The notes under the pieces were generated by a model. That model ran no database searches and was not told the origin of the DNA. It saw nothing but the letters and a program-made list of their open reading frames with translations. From NCBI GenBank assembly GCA_017306245.1, contig JAFKIY010000003.1:392891-456890 (forward strand): a DNA stretch of 64,000 nt, in the 5' to 3' direction. The stretch's first letter is position 1. Every line of letters begins with the position of its first letter. Positions 1-8,424 of this stretch are shown piece after piece. Both the position numbers and the translations under genes were made by a program. This DNA comes from Micrococcales bacterium (GTDB lineage Bacteria; Actinomycetota; Actinomycetes; Actinomycetales; Microbacteriaceae).

Positions 1-2
1 CC

Positions 3-1034
3 TACGGCGATTACGGGACCGCTCTGCAGACGGACCTCGCCGCGGGGACCGTGTCAGACACTTTTGATGTGGAGTTCGCCAACTACGCCTCCTACCAGGC
101 CAATGGTGTTCTGGCCCCGCTTAAGGTTAAGAACGCATCCGCCTACCGGCAGAGCCTCCTTGAGGCGTATTCGACAGGTGGCACCTCCTATGCGCTGCCG
201 AGTTCGTTCTCGGATGTCGTCCTGTACTACAACAAGGACTTGTTTGACGCGGCTGGAGTGAGTTACCCAACCAAGGACTGGACCTGGGCCGACGAGAAGG
301 CAGCAGCGGAAAAGCTCACGGACAAGAAAGCGGGCGTATGGGGTGACCACCAGCCGGTGAGTTTCTACGAGTACTACAAGGCCCTTGCTCAGAACGGCGG
401 CGAGTTCCTGAACGCGGACAAGACGAAGGTCGCGTTCAATACCCCCGCCGGCATTGAAGCTGCGCACTGGCTCGTCGACAAGAGCGGTACCGTCATGCCG
501 ACGATTGCCGACGGTCAGGGCACCGCCGACTTTGACACGAACCTGTTCAAGGATGGCAAACTCGCGATGATGCACACCGGTATCTGGGTGTTCGGTGCCG
601 TGGCGGATGTTCCGTTCAATTGGGATATCGCCGTCGAACCGGGAAACACAAAGCAAGCCAGCGCAGTCTTCTCGAATGCGATCGGTGTATCGGCAACGTC
701 GAAGAACATTGCGGCGGCAACGAAGTGGGCCGAATTCATGACTTCATCGGACACGATGGTGCAGACGCGTCTCGACTCCGGCTGGGAGCTCCCACCGATC
801 TCGGATGAGGCGAAACTGGCGACTTACCTGGACAAGGGTGCGCCGGCAAACCGCAAGGCCGTGTTCGACTCGCTCGACGGGATCGCGTTGCCACCGGTCG
901 TGGCAACAGGCCAGAGTGAGATGCAGGACATCATGGGCGAGGAACTCGTCGAAGCCCAGGCCGGTCGCAAGACCGTCGAGCAGGCGCTCGACTCCGCAGA
1001 AACCCGTATCAACGCGGTTCTCGCTGGAGGCTGA
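3..1034 (+). CDS. Sugar ABC transporter solute-binding protein (5' partial)
   Basis: This is the C-terminal part of an extracellular solute-binding protein of the carbohydrate-uptake ABC family. The reading frame is open to the left edge of the window, so the signal peptide and N-terminus lie outside; the GTG at 51 is internal. Family features visible are the YYNKDLFDAAGV segment, the WTWADEKAAAEKLT segment after it, and the late IALPPV region. The protein should sit outside the membrane as a lipoprotein and deliver an oligosaccharide to a permease. No permease genes follow. Two glucosidase genes follow instead, which suggests an alpha-glucan ligand (inference). Confidence 0.85.
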   Translation, partial: YGDYGTALQTDLAAGTVSDTFDVEFANYASYQANGVLAPLKVKNASAYRQSLLEAYSTGGTSYALPSSFSDVVLYYNKDLFDAAGVSYPTKDWTWADEKAAAEKLTDKKAGVWGDHQPVSFYEYYKALAQNGGEFLNADKTKVAFNTPAGIEAAHWLVDKSGTVMPTIADGQGTADFDTNLFKDGKLAMMHTGIWVFGAVADVPFNWDIAVEPGNTKQASAVFSNAIGVSATSKNIAAATKWAEFMTSSDTMVQTRLDSGWELPPISDEAKLATYLDKGAPANRKAVFDSLDGIALPPVVATGQSEMQDIMGEELVEAQAGRKTVEQALDSAETRINAVLAGG

Positions 1035-1073
1035 TTCTCGCGGTAGCTATATCCGCCCGTTGAACCGGGCGCT

Positions 1074-1104
1074 GGGTCCCGAGGCCGCCTCGGCCTCGGG
1101 ACCC
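1074..1104 (+). terminator. Strong hairpin after the solute-binding protein gene
   Basis: Perfect 13-bp inverted repeat GGGTCCCGAGGCC / GGCCTCGGGACCC with a 5-base loop, in the 116-base gap between the binding-protein gene and the GH15-like gene. There is no T-tract after it. It may act as a partial terminator or an mRNA-stabilising stem that keeps binding-protein expression above the downstream enzymes, as is known for several ABC operons (inference). Confidence 0.6.
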
Positions 1105-1150
1105 CCTACGTCATCAGCACCATTACGGTGCACAATGGGGAGATTCTGAA

Positions 1151-2293
1151 ATGCCCAATCTGCCAAGTGAGATCGGTCACGTCGAGGACGCTGAGGTTGC
1201 GAGGCTCGTTCAGTCGAGTGTGCGACTCATCGTCGAACTTCAAGACAAGTCCGGTGCCTACCCGGCGAGCCCAACCTTCTCGGCATACCGCGGGTATTGC
1301 TGGTTCCGGGACGGGGCCTTCATCGCAGACGGAGTTTCTTCAGCGGGGGAGGTCGAGTCCGCGAACCGGTTCTTTGACTGGTGTTCGGGAGTTCTCGAAG
1401 CGCGGGCAGATGTTGTGAGTCGCATTGTCACAGCAGAGGCGAACGGGAATCCGGTTCCTGACCGTGACATGCTCCCTACTCGGTTCACGCTTGCCGGTGG
1501 CGATGGCGATGACGACTGGTGGGACTTCCAGCTTGATGGATATGGCACCTGGCTTTGGGCCGTAACCGAACACTCACGTCGTCACAAGGTTTCGCTCGAC
1601 CGGTGGCGATATGCGATCGAGCTGACAGTTGATTACCTTGCGAGCTCGTGGAGCCGTCCGTGCTTTGATTGGTGGGAGGAGAATCCAGGCGAGGTTCACG
1701 TTTCGACGCTGGGTTGCATCGCGGCGGGCATGAACGCAATTTCGGACACCGGGATTCTGGGCGAAAAGCGAGCCGCGCTGGCAAAGGCAACGGCGCTCTC
1801 CGCATCTCAGTTCATCCTCGATCGAGGGCTAACCAACGGACACTTGGCCAAGTGGGTGGGGAGCGAGGATGTTGATGCGAGCCTGCTTGCCGCGGTGTAT
1901 CCACTTCGAGCGGTCGAACCGACAAGTGCCATCGGGCTCTCCACGATTGAGGAGATCGACAGGCAGCTCAACGTTGGCGGCGGGGTGCATCGCTACCTCG
2001 CCGATACCTTCTTTGGCGGCGGCCAATGGCCGCTGCTCAGTTGCATGCTGGGCCTTGCGTTTGAAGCTGCAGGGTTCCACGATCGTGCACTGGAACAGCT
2101 GAATTGGGCCGGCGCAACCGTGAACGACAATGGTTGGATGCCGGAACAGGTCCCAGGACATCTTCTCGATGCAACCCGACGCCAGGAGTGGATTGACCGG
2201 TGGGGCCCAGTAGCAAACCCGTTGCTGTGGACGCACGCGATGTACGTTCGTCTTGCGGTGGAACTCGGCCTGGCGGGGGAGGATGCGCCGTGA
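1151..2293 (+). CDS. GH15-like (alpha,alpha)-barrel glycoside hydrolase
   Basis: A 380-aa protein resembling the catalytic (alpha/alpha)6 barrel of glycoside hydrolase family 15 (glucoamylase-like). Visible are the WFRDGAFIADG motif at about residues 51-61, a WWDFQLDGYGTWLWA motif near 115-130, and a C-terminal PLLWTHAMYVRLA segment, all typical of this superfamily. It has no signal peptide and so should act in the cytoplasm, releasing glucose from imported alpha-glucosides. The ATG at 1151 follows GGGGAG. The gene overlaps the GH31 gene by 4 bases (GTGA), so the two are translationally coupled. The exact linkage hydrolysed cannot be told from sequence alone. Confidence 0.75.
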   Translation: MPNLPSEIGHVEDAEVARLVQSSVRLIVELQDKSGAYPASPTFSAYRGYCWFRDGAFIADGVSSAGEVESANRFFDWCSGVLEARADVVSRIVTAEANGNPVPDRDMLPTRFTLAGGDGDDDWWDFQLDGYGTWLWAVTEHSRRHKVSLDRWRYAIELTVDYLASSWSRPCFDWWEENPGEVHVSTLGCIAAGMNAISDTGILGEKRAALAKATALSASQFILDRGLTNGHLAKWVGSEDVDASLLAAVYPLRAVEPTSAIGLSTIEEIDRQLNVGGGVHRYLADTFFGGGQWPLLSCMLGLAFEAAGFHDRALEQLNWAGATVNDNGWMPEQVPGHLLDATRRQEWIDRWGPVANPLLWTHAMYVRLAVELGLAGEDAP

Positions 2294-4515
2294 TCCGGCA
2301 CCGCCCTCTTGGCTCTGGCCATCCGTACTCCATCGACACCGAGCAGCGATGGCCAATAGACCCTGTCGCCGGGGAGCCCATCTCACTCGGGGTTCGCGCG
2401 ACCGCGGACGTCACCGCGGTCACGTGTGAGATTGTCCATTCGGGAGCCGCACCACAATTTCTTGAGATGCAACCCACGCAACGCCAGTCCCGCGGCCAAA
2501 CAGTCGATGGCGGCCACCTCGCGTCGGCCCAGGCGCGGCTTGCTCGAGCTTCGGGGGGCTGGCAGGTCACCGTTGATCAGCTGGAGCGTGGTGAAAGTTA
2601 CCGATACAGGTTTGTTGGCAAAGGCCGGAAGGCGAACACGACCCGATGGTTCGAGTTTCGGGTCGCTGGTTGGCTCGAGTCGCGATCCGCGCTGACCACA
2701 AGCGGAGTCAGTCGTGTGGACAACTCCACGGTGACCGTTCTCGAGGACGGCGAGCGGACGCGTCGGGTCCGGTTCGCGATCCGATTGGCACCGGGCGAAC
2801 GAGTGACCGGTTTCGGCGAGCGATTCGACGCGCTCGATCACCGAGGTTCGAGCCTCGACTCGATCGTGTTCGAGCAATACAAGAACCAGGGCCGGGAACG
2901 CAAGACGTATCTGCCCATGCCGTTCGCGCACGTCATCGGTGGCGACGGCTGGGGTTTTCACATCCGCACTTCGCGCAGGGTGTGGTTTGACATCGGTGAC
3001 TCAGACACTGATTTGATGTGGGTGGAAGCGGAGGTGGATGCCGCATCCGGGGCCTCCGACGTGCTTGAGGTTTCGTTCTACGACGGCTCGCCAACCGAGG
3101 TGCTGAGTTCGTTCCTCGATGAGGTGGGTCGTCCGAAAGAGCTGCCGGACTGGATTTTCGGGTTGTGGGCGAGCGCGAACGAGTGGAACACGCAGGCCGA
3201 AGTGATGAAGCAGATTGATCTCCACCGCGAGCACGACATCCCTGTTGGGTCTGTCGTCATCGAAGCGTGGAGCGACGAAAGCACATTCACCGTGTGGAGG
3301 GACGCGCAGTACGAGGTTGCCGAAGATGGCGGCCCGCTTCGTCTGAAGGATTTCACGTTCCCCGCTGACGGCGCATGGCCAGACCCGAAGGGCATGGTCG
3401 ACGAGATCCACAGCCGTGGAATCAAACTGCTGTTGTGGCAAATCCCGCTCATCAAGATGCGACCGCATCCGACCGGTCAGGCGAAGGCGGACGCCGATGC
3501 GGCCATCCGCGGCGGATACCTCGTGCAGGAAGAAGCGCCGGACGGTTCCCTTCGCCCCTACCGCAACCGCGGCTGGTGGTTCCCGCTCGGACTCATGCCC
3601 GACCTGGGGGATGAGCGTGCAGCCGCGTGGTGGACGGAAAAGCGCAGGTACCTCGTCGAGGATCTGGGCATCGACGGCTTCAAGACTGATGGTGGCGAGC
3701 ACGCGTGGGGACGCGACGTACGCTACCTCAACGGTATGCGCGGCGATGAGGGGAACAGCCTGTTTCCGATGCACTATGCGCGCGCCTACGGCGACTTGCT
3801 TGAGTCCGCGGGCAAGGCTCCAGTGACGTTCAGCCGTGCGGGTTTCACGGGCAGCCAGTCGCACGGTGCGTTTTGGGCTGGGGACGAAAACTCCACGTGG
3901 CAGGCATTCCGCTGGTCGCTCAACGCGGGGCTTTCCGCGGCATCCTGCGGGATCGTTTACTGGGGATGGGATCTCGGCGGATTCTCCGGTCCGGTTCCCG
4001 ACGGCGAGCTGTACCTGCGCTCCGCTCAAGCGGCGGCGTTTGTGCCAATCATGCAATACCACGCGGAATTCAATCACCACCGCACGCCGTCGGGGGACCG
4101 AACCCCGTGGAATATCGCGGAACAAAACGACGACGACCGGGTTCTTCCCGTCTTCCGGAGGTTCGCGAAGCTTCGAGAGCGGCTCATTCCGTACCTTTCT
4201 GAGCAGGCACGAGTGGCGGTCGACACGGGCGCTCCGTTGATGCGTCCGCTGTTCTTTGACTACCCGAAAGATGACGCAGTGTGGGCACGTCCGCAGCAGT
4301 GGCTGCTCGGCAAGGACATGCTCGTATCTCCCGTGACCGAGCCGGGCGCGCACACCTGGGAGACCTATCTCCCGAGGGGCGAGTGGGTGGATGCCTGGAC
4401 CGGCCAGTCCTTCGCGGGAGAGCAGGTGGTCTCCCGATCCGTTCCGATCGACGAGATCCCGGTGTACGTGCGTGCGTCGTCGTGGAAGCAATTGCAGGCG
4501 GTGTTCACGCCATAG
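2290..4515 (+). CDS. GH31 alpha-glucosidase / alpha-xylosidase
   Basis: A 741-aa glycoside hydrolase family 31 enzyme. The catalytic nucleophile is Asp467 in DGFKTDGGE and the likely acid/base is Asp532 in WAGDENSTW, followed by the family's SCGIVYWGWDLGGF segment. The start is GTG 2290, which overlaps the GH15-like stop and follows GGGGGAGGA; a longer open frame exists upstream but reads through the end of the preceding gene. No secretion signal is seen, so it should cleave terminal alpha-linked glucose or xylose intracellularly. It works with the GH15-like enzyme and the binding protein in one catabolic operon. Substrate (maltose, isomaltose, isoprimeverose or similar) is unresolved. Confidence 0.9.
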   Translation: MIRHRPLGSGHPYSIDTEQRWPIDPVAGEPISLGVRATADVTAVTCEIVHSGAAPQFLEMQPTQRQSRGQTVDGGHLASAQARLARASGGWQVTVDQLERGESYRYRFVGKGRKANTTRWFEFRVAGWLESRSALTTSGVSRVDNSTVTVLEDGERTRRVRFAIRLAPGERVTGFGERFDALDHRGSSLDSIVFEQYKNQGRERKTYLPMPFAHVIGGDGWGFHIRTSRRVWFDIGDSDTDLMWVEAEVDAASGASDVLEVSFYDGSPTEVLSSFLDEVGRPKELPDWIFGLWASANEWNTQAEVMKQIDLHREHDIPVGSVVIEAWSDESTFTVWRDAQYEVAEDGGPLRLKDFTFPADGAWPDPKGMVDEIHSRGIKLLLWQIPLIKMRPHPTGQAKADADAAIRGGYLVQEEAPDGSLRPYRNRGWWFPLGLMPDLGDERAAAWWTEKRRYLVEDLGIDGFKTDGGEHAWGRDVRYLNGMRGDEGNSLFPMHYARAYGDLLESAGKAPVTFSRAGFTGSQSHGAFWAGDENSTWQAFRWSLNAGLSAASCGIVYWGWDLGGFSGPVPDGELYLRSAQAAAFVPIMQYHAEFNHHRTPSGDRTPWNIAEQNDDDRVLPVFRRFAKLRERLIPYLSEQARVAVDTGAPLMRPLFFDYPKDDAVWARPQQWLLGKDMLVSPVTEPGAHTWETYLPRGEWVDAWTGQSFAGEQVVSRSVPIDEIPVYVRASSWKQLQAVFTP

Positions 4516-4562
4516 GATGGCGTCATTCCCGCCCGCGTGACGCAAAGGACCGATAGCCCATC

Positions 4563-5756
4563 CTGCAGCCCATTTCCGCCGGAATCGTCGGGTCCATCGC
4601 CGGCTTCGCCACGTCGTTCGCGCTGGTCATCGCCGGGCTGCAGGCTGTCGGAGCGACCGACGCTCAAGCGTCGTCCGGCCTGCTCATCCTGTGCGCGACC
4701 GTCGGAATCACCTCGATCGTGTTCGCGCTTCTGTACCGGATCCCTATCTCGATCGCGTGGTCGACCCCTGGCGCGGCTCTGCTTGTCGCGGCGGGACAGA
4801 GTCACGCCAACTTCGCAGCGGCGGTCGGCGCGTTCATTGTGTGCGGCGCGCTCATCGTGCTCTGCGGGCTGTGGCCGGCGCTCGGTCGGCTCATGACGAG
4901 CATCCCGAAACCGATCGCGAGCGCGATGCTCGCCGGCATCCTGTTCCCGATCTGCCTCGCGCCCGTCACCGCCATGATTGACTTCCCGCTTCTGGCGCTC
5001 CCCATCATCCTGGTCTGGCTCATCATGCTTCGCCTCGCGCCGAGGTGGGCGGTGCCTGCCGCGATGCTCGTCGCCGCCATCGTGATTGCGGTGTCCGCCG
5101 GGGGCGACTGGGTGCACACAGCGCAGCTCGCGCCGCAACTCAGCTTCGTGCTGCCCGTATTCGACCCGGTCGTGATAGTGAGCCTCGGGCTGCCGCTGTT
5201 CATCGTCACCATGGCGGGGCAGAACGTTCCCGGATTCGTCGTCATGTCCACGTTCGGATACGCCACACCGCCACGTCCGGTGCTGGTCGGCACCGGGGTC
5301 GCATCCGTGGGCGGAGCGTTATTCGGCGGCCATGCCATCAACCTCGCCGCCATCACCGCCGCGATCATGGCGAGCCCGGAGGCGGACCCGGACAAGTCCC
5401 GTCGCTGGATTGCCACCCTGAGCGCCGGCTTCCTCTATCTGCTGCTCGGACTAGGCGCCGGAGTTGCGACCGCGTTGGTCGCCGCATCGCCGCCCATCCT
5501 CATCATCGCCGTCGCCGGACTCGCGGTGGTCGGCGCGCTCATCACCTCCATCACCGGGGCGCTCGAAGACCCGCCGCACCGGATCACCGCGATTGCGACC
5601 TTCCTCGTGACGGCATCCGGGTTCACGCTGATCGGGATCGGGTCAGCCTTCTGGGGGTTGCTGGTCGGCGCCGTGTTCATGCTGTGGCTGGGATGGGGGC
5701 GGCGACCGAAAGCGGAGACTTTGCCCGTGTCTACGGGGCCCTCTTCGGCCGACTAG
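4563..5756 (+). CDS. BenE-family benzoate/H+ symporter-like membrane protein, 5' end anomalous
   Basis: A protein of about 400 aa with around 11 hydrophobic segments, matching the BenE family: an N-terminal QPISAGIVGSIAGF, an STPGAALL segment, and ITAAIMASPEADPD in the second half. The frame is clearly coding from about 4560, yet it has no ATG, GTG or TTG between the in-frame TAG at 4554 and GTG 4719. Starting at 4719 would remove about 52 conserved residues. Either CTG 4563 (or ATC 4560) is used, behind AAAGGA at 4544-4549, or one base is missing from the CCC run at 4557-4559. An added C would join GTG 4537 to this frame and give an N-terminus MTQRTDSPILQPISAG. The substrate is not known. 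Confidence 0.7.
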   Translation: MQPISAGIVGSIAGFATSFALVIAGLQAVGATDAQASSGLLILCATVGITSIVFALLYRIPISIAWSTPGAALLVAAGQSHANFAAAVGAFIVCGALIVLCGLWPALGRLMTSIPKPIASAMLAGILFPICLAPVTAMIDFPLLALPIILVWLIMLRLAPRWAVPAAMLVAAIVIAVSAGGDWVHTAQLAPQLSFVLPVFDPVVIVSLGLPLFIVTMAGQNVPGFVVMSTFGYATPPRPVLVGTGVASVGGALFGGHAINLAAITAAIMASPEADPDKSRRWIATLSAGFLYLLLGLGAGVATALVAASPPILIIAVAGLAVVGALITSITGALEDPPHRITAIATFLVTASGFTLIGIGSAFWGLLVGAVFMLWLGWGRRPKAETLPVSTGPSSAD

Positions 5757-5761
5757 GGTCG

Positions 5762-5784
5762 AATGATACCAAAGTGGTATCATT
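5762..5784 (+). promoter_or_regulatory. Palindromic operator over the toxin-antitoxin promoter
   Basis: Perfect 10-bp inverted repeat AATGATACCA-aag-TGGTATCATT, ending 7 bases before the antitoxin ATG. The right arm contains TATCAT (5778-5783), a good TAnnnT -10 box whose transcript would start at about the ATG, giving a leaderless mRNA. The position fits autorepression by the ribbon-helix-helix antitoxin. Confidence 0.75.
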
Positions 5785-5790
5785 TGCGGC

Positions 5791-5997
5791 ATGGCCATGA
5801 CCGTTCGCATAACTCCCGAACTCGACACGCAGTTGCAGGCGATCGCCGAAGCCCGCCACACGTCCAAACACGCACTTGTGCTTCAAGCCGTCGAGACGAT
5901 GGTGAAGTCGGAGTCCAAGACGGAACGAGTCTTGGCCAGCGTCGAGCGCACCCTGGAACGCGACGCGGGCCTCCTTTCCCGGCTAGAAGACGCGTGA
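5791..5997 (+). CDS. Ribbon-helix-helix antitoxin
   Basis: A 68-aa protein with an N-terminal ribbon-helix-helix DNA-binding domain: the TVRITPELDTQL strand, then two helices through about residue 40. A charged C-terminal tail would wrap and inhibit the toxin. It overlaps the Doc-like toxin gene by 4 bases (GTGA), the usual antitoxin-first order. It probably represses its own promoter through the palindrome just upstream. The start is ATG 5791; ATG 5797, two codons on, is an alternative. Confidence 0.85.
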   Translation: MAMTVRITPELDTQLQAIAEARHTSKHALVLQAVETMVKSESKTERVLASVERTLERDAGLLSRLEDA

Positions 5998-6386
5998 CGA
6001 CGTATCTTGACCCCGAGCAGGGTCTTGCCGTTCTCGCCCGGCTGGGGCTGCATGTCAGAGACGAAGGGTTGTTCTTTTCCGCGCTGGCCCGCCCGTCGAC
6101 GAGCGCGTTTGGCAACGATGCGTACGACTCGTTGGAGCTGAAAGCTGCGGCGCTCATGAGTTCCCTCGCCCAAAACCCCGCCTTGTTCGACGGAAACAAG
6201 AGGACGTCGTGGGTGATTGCGGTCGCTTTCCTCAACATCAACGGCTGGGATCTCAAGATGAGCGAAGACGAAAAGTTCGACCTCATTCTTGCCGTTGCCG
6301 AAGGAGAGATAGCGCTGGAGGAACTCGCTGAGACCTTCTCTCGGCACTTGGCGGGCTTCGCCCTCCTCAGGGAGGGGTTACTCTAA
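5994..6386 (+). CDS. doc: Doc/Fic-type death-on-curing toxin with altered catalytic motif
   Basis: A 130-aa Fic-fold protein of the Doc subfamily. Family toxins inactivate EF-Tu by phosphorylation and stop translation. The P-loop-like motif is NPALFDGNKRTSW at residues 61-73. In Doc and Fic proteins the position four residues before the motif Asp is the catalytic His; here it is Pro62, while Asp66, Gly67, Asn68, Lys69 and Arg70 are kept. The protein may therefore be weak or inactive as a toxin, or may use a different chemistry (inference). The GTG start at 5994 overlaps the antitoxin stop. Its end overlaps the end of the convergent M3 peptidase gene by 9 bases. Confidence 0.8.
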   Translation: MTTYLDPEQGLAVLARLGLHVRDEGLFFSALARPSTSAFGNDAYDSLELKAAALMSSLAQNPALFDGNKRTSWVIAVAFLNINGWDLKMSEDEKFDLILAVAEGEIALEELAETFSRHLAGFALLREGLL

Positions 6387-8399
6387 ACCGCGGCGCTTCA
6401 GCAACGGCTCGATGACCGCGTCGCGTCCGCGGAAGTCGCGGTACGCATCCAGCGCATCCATCTTGCCTCCGACGCCCAGAAGTTTCTCCCGGAACCGATC
6501 TCCGTTAGCCCGGGTCAGCCCGCCGTTCTCCTTGAACCACTCCACGGTGTCGGCATCCAGAACCTCGCTCCAGATGTAGGAGTAGTACCCGGCGTCGTAG
6601 CCTCCCGCGAACGTGTGGGCGAAGTACGTGCTCGAATAGCGAGTCGGTACCGCCGGGTTGTCGAGTCCGACCGCTGCGAGTGCTTTAGCCTCGAACGTCG
6701 CGACGTCCGTCACTGAGTCGTCCGCGGTGATTGAATGCCAGGCCTGGTCGAGCAACGCCGCGGCAAGGTACTCGCTCGTCTGGAATCCCTCATTGAACTG
6801 GCGCGACGCCTCAAGCTTGTCGACGAGTTCCTGCGGCATCGGCTCGCCCGTCTCGTGGTGCACCGCGTAGTTCGCGAGAACTTCGGGCCACAGCATCCAC
6901 ATTTCGTTCACCTGGCTCGGGAACTCCACAAAATCGCGGAACACGCTCGTTCCGGTGAACTTCGGATACGTCACGCGCGCGAACAGACCATGAAGCGCAT
7001 GCCCGAACTCGTGGAAGAACGTGTTCACCTCGTCGTAGGTGAGCAACGTGGGCTCTCCGGGCGCGGGTTTCGGAACATTAAGGTTGTTCACCACGACAAC
7101 CGGCTGGCCGAGCAGGTCATTCTGCCCGACAAGCTCGTTCATCCACGCACCGCCGCGCTTGGAGTCGCGCGTGTACAGGTCGCACACGTACAGCCCGACG
7201 GGCGAGCCGTCCTCATTCGTGACCTCGAACACGCGGGCATCGGAGTGGTACGCCACGAGGTCGGGCCGTTCGGCAAACGAAATTCCGTACAGCTGGTTCG
7301 CGGCGAAGAACACACCGTCGCGCATAACGCGCTCGATCTCGAAGTACGGGCGCATCGCCGCCGTGTCCACGTCGTACTTCTTCTGGCGCACCTTCTCCGT
7401 GTAGAACGCCCAGTCCCACGGTTCGATGCTGTGGTCGGCGATGTCTTCCAGATCCTTTTGTTCCGCGCGCGCATTGCGGGCGGCAGGGGGCGCGAGCTTG
7501 CCCAGCATGGCGGCGACCGCCTCGGGCGTCTTCGCAGTCTCATCCGCGGTCACGAATCCGGCGTGCGTGTCGAAACCGAGCAGGCGCGCGCGTTCGGCCC
7601 GAAGCTTCGTGATCTCCAGAACCAACAACGTGTTGTCGTGATCGCCGCCGCGACTTCCCCGCGAGCGGGACGCCGCCATGATCCGCTCGCGCACGTCACG
7701 GCGCGTGAGGCTCGCCAGGTACGGATGCCCGGTCGGCAGCACCAGGGTCACAAGGTACTTGCCGTCGAGACCGCGCTCCTTCGCCGCCTCCGCGGCCGCG
7801 GAGATCTCACCCGCGCCGAGGCCGTCGAGCTCCGCCACGTCGTCGATGACCACCGCGAGGTCGTTCGTGTCGGCGAGAAGGTTCTTCTCGAATCGGGTAG
7901 TGAGCGTCGAAAGTTTCTGGTTGTAGTCCTTCAGCTTCTCCTTCTGGTCGTCGTCGAGCCCGGCGCCGGCAAGAGTCATCTCCGTGTAGTAGCGCTCCAC
8001 GAGGTAGCGCTGCTCAGTGGTGAGGTCAAGGGAGTCCAACTGTTCGAAGATCGTCTTGATCCGCCAATACAGCTGCGAGTCGAGTTTGATGGCATCCTCG
8101 TGCGCGGCCATGCGCGGAGCGATCTGCTCCTCGAGTTCATTCGTGAAGTCGCTCGAGTCGGAGGAGGACTTGTTGTAGAACACGCGGGCCACGCGGGTGA
8201 GCGTCTGGCCGCTCTGCTCGAGGGGCACGAGTGTGTTCTCGAACGTCGGCATGTCGCGGCGCCGCGTGATGTTCGACACCTCGGCGAGCTGCTCCTCGAA
8301 TCCTTTCTCAAACGCGGGCAGGTAGTGCTCGTCGGTGATGTCCGCGAACGGCGGCAATTCGTAGGGGAGGGTGCTCGATTGAAAAAACGGGTTCATCAT
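6378..8399 (-). CDS. M3-family oligopeptidase (peptidyl-dipeptidase Dcp/OpdA-like)
   Basis: A 673-aa zinc metallopeptidase of family M3. The zinc-binding HEFGH motif lies at about residue 460 within FFHEFGHALHGLF, and the C-terminal YAAALLDQAWH and FAGGYDAGYYSYIWS segments are the usual M3 signatures. There is no signal peptide, so it is cytoplasmic and should degrade short peptides left by larger proteases. The start is ATG 8399; ATG 8396 directly follows it. The gene is divergent from the methyltransferase gene with only 25 bases between the start codons, so their promoters overlap. Confidence 0.9.
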   Translation of the reverse strand: MMNPFFQSSTLPYELPPFADITDEHYLPAFEKGFEEQLAEVSNITRRRDMPTFENTLVPLEQSGQTLTRVARVFYNKSSSDSSDFTNELEEQIAPRMAAHEDAIKLDSQLYWRIKTIFEQLDSLDLTTEQRYLVERYYTEMTLAGAGLDDDQKEKLKDYNQKLSTLTTRFEKNLLADTNDLAVVIDDVAELDGLGAGEISAAAEAAKERGLDGKYLVTLVLPTGHPYLASLTRRDVRERIMAASRSRGSRGGDHDNTLLVLEITKLRAERARLLGFDTHAGFVTADETAKTPEAVAAMLGKLAPPAARNARAEQKDLEDIADHSIEPWDWAFYTEKVRQKKYDVDTAAMRPYFEIERVMRDGVFFAANQLYGISFAERPDLVAYHSDARVFEVTNEDGSPVGLYVCDLYTRDSKRGGAWMNELVGQNDLLGQPVVVVNNLNVPKPAPGEPTLLTYDEVNTFFHEFGHALHGLFARVTYPKFTGTSVFRDFVEFPSQVNEMWMLWPEVLANYAVHHETGEPMPQELVDKLEASRQFNEGFQTSEYLAAALLDQAWHSITADDSVTDVATFEAKALAAVGLDNPAVPTRYSSTYFAHTFAGGYDAGYYSYIWSEVLDADTVEWFKENGGLTRANGDRFREKLLGVGGKMDALDAYRDFRGRDAVIEPLLKRRGLE

Positions 8400-8412
8400 C
8401 CTCCAACCTTAT

Positions 8413-8418
8413 TAGGCT
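8413..8418 (+). promoter_or_regulatory. Candidate -10 box for a leaderless methyltransferase mRNA
   Basis: TAGGCT fits the actinobacterial TAnnnT -10 pattern and ends 6 bases before the ATG at 8425. No Shine-Dalgarno sequence precedes that ATG, so a leaderless transcript is likely. Confidence 0.4.
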
Positions 8419-8424
8419 GTAGAC

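Noticed and set aside
3001..4545. Leftward open frame of about 514 codons opposite GH31
   Set aside because: Antisense to a gene with intact catalytic motifs; no family.
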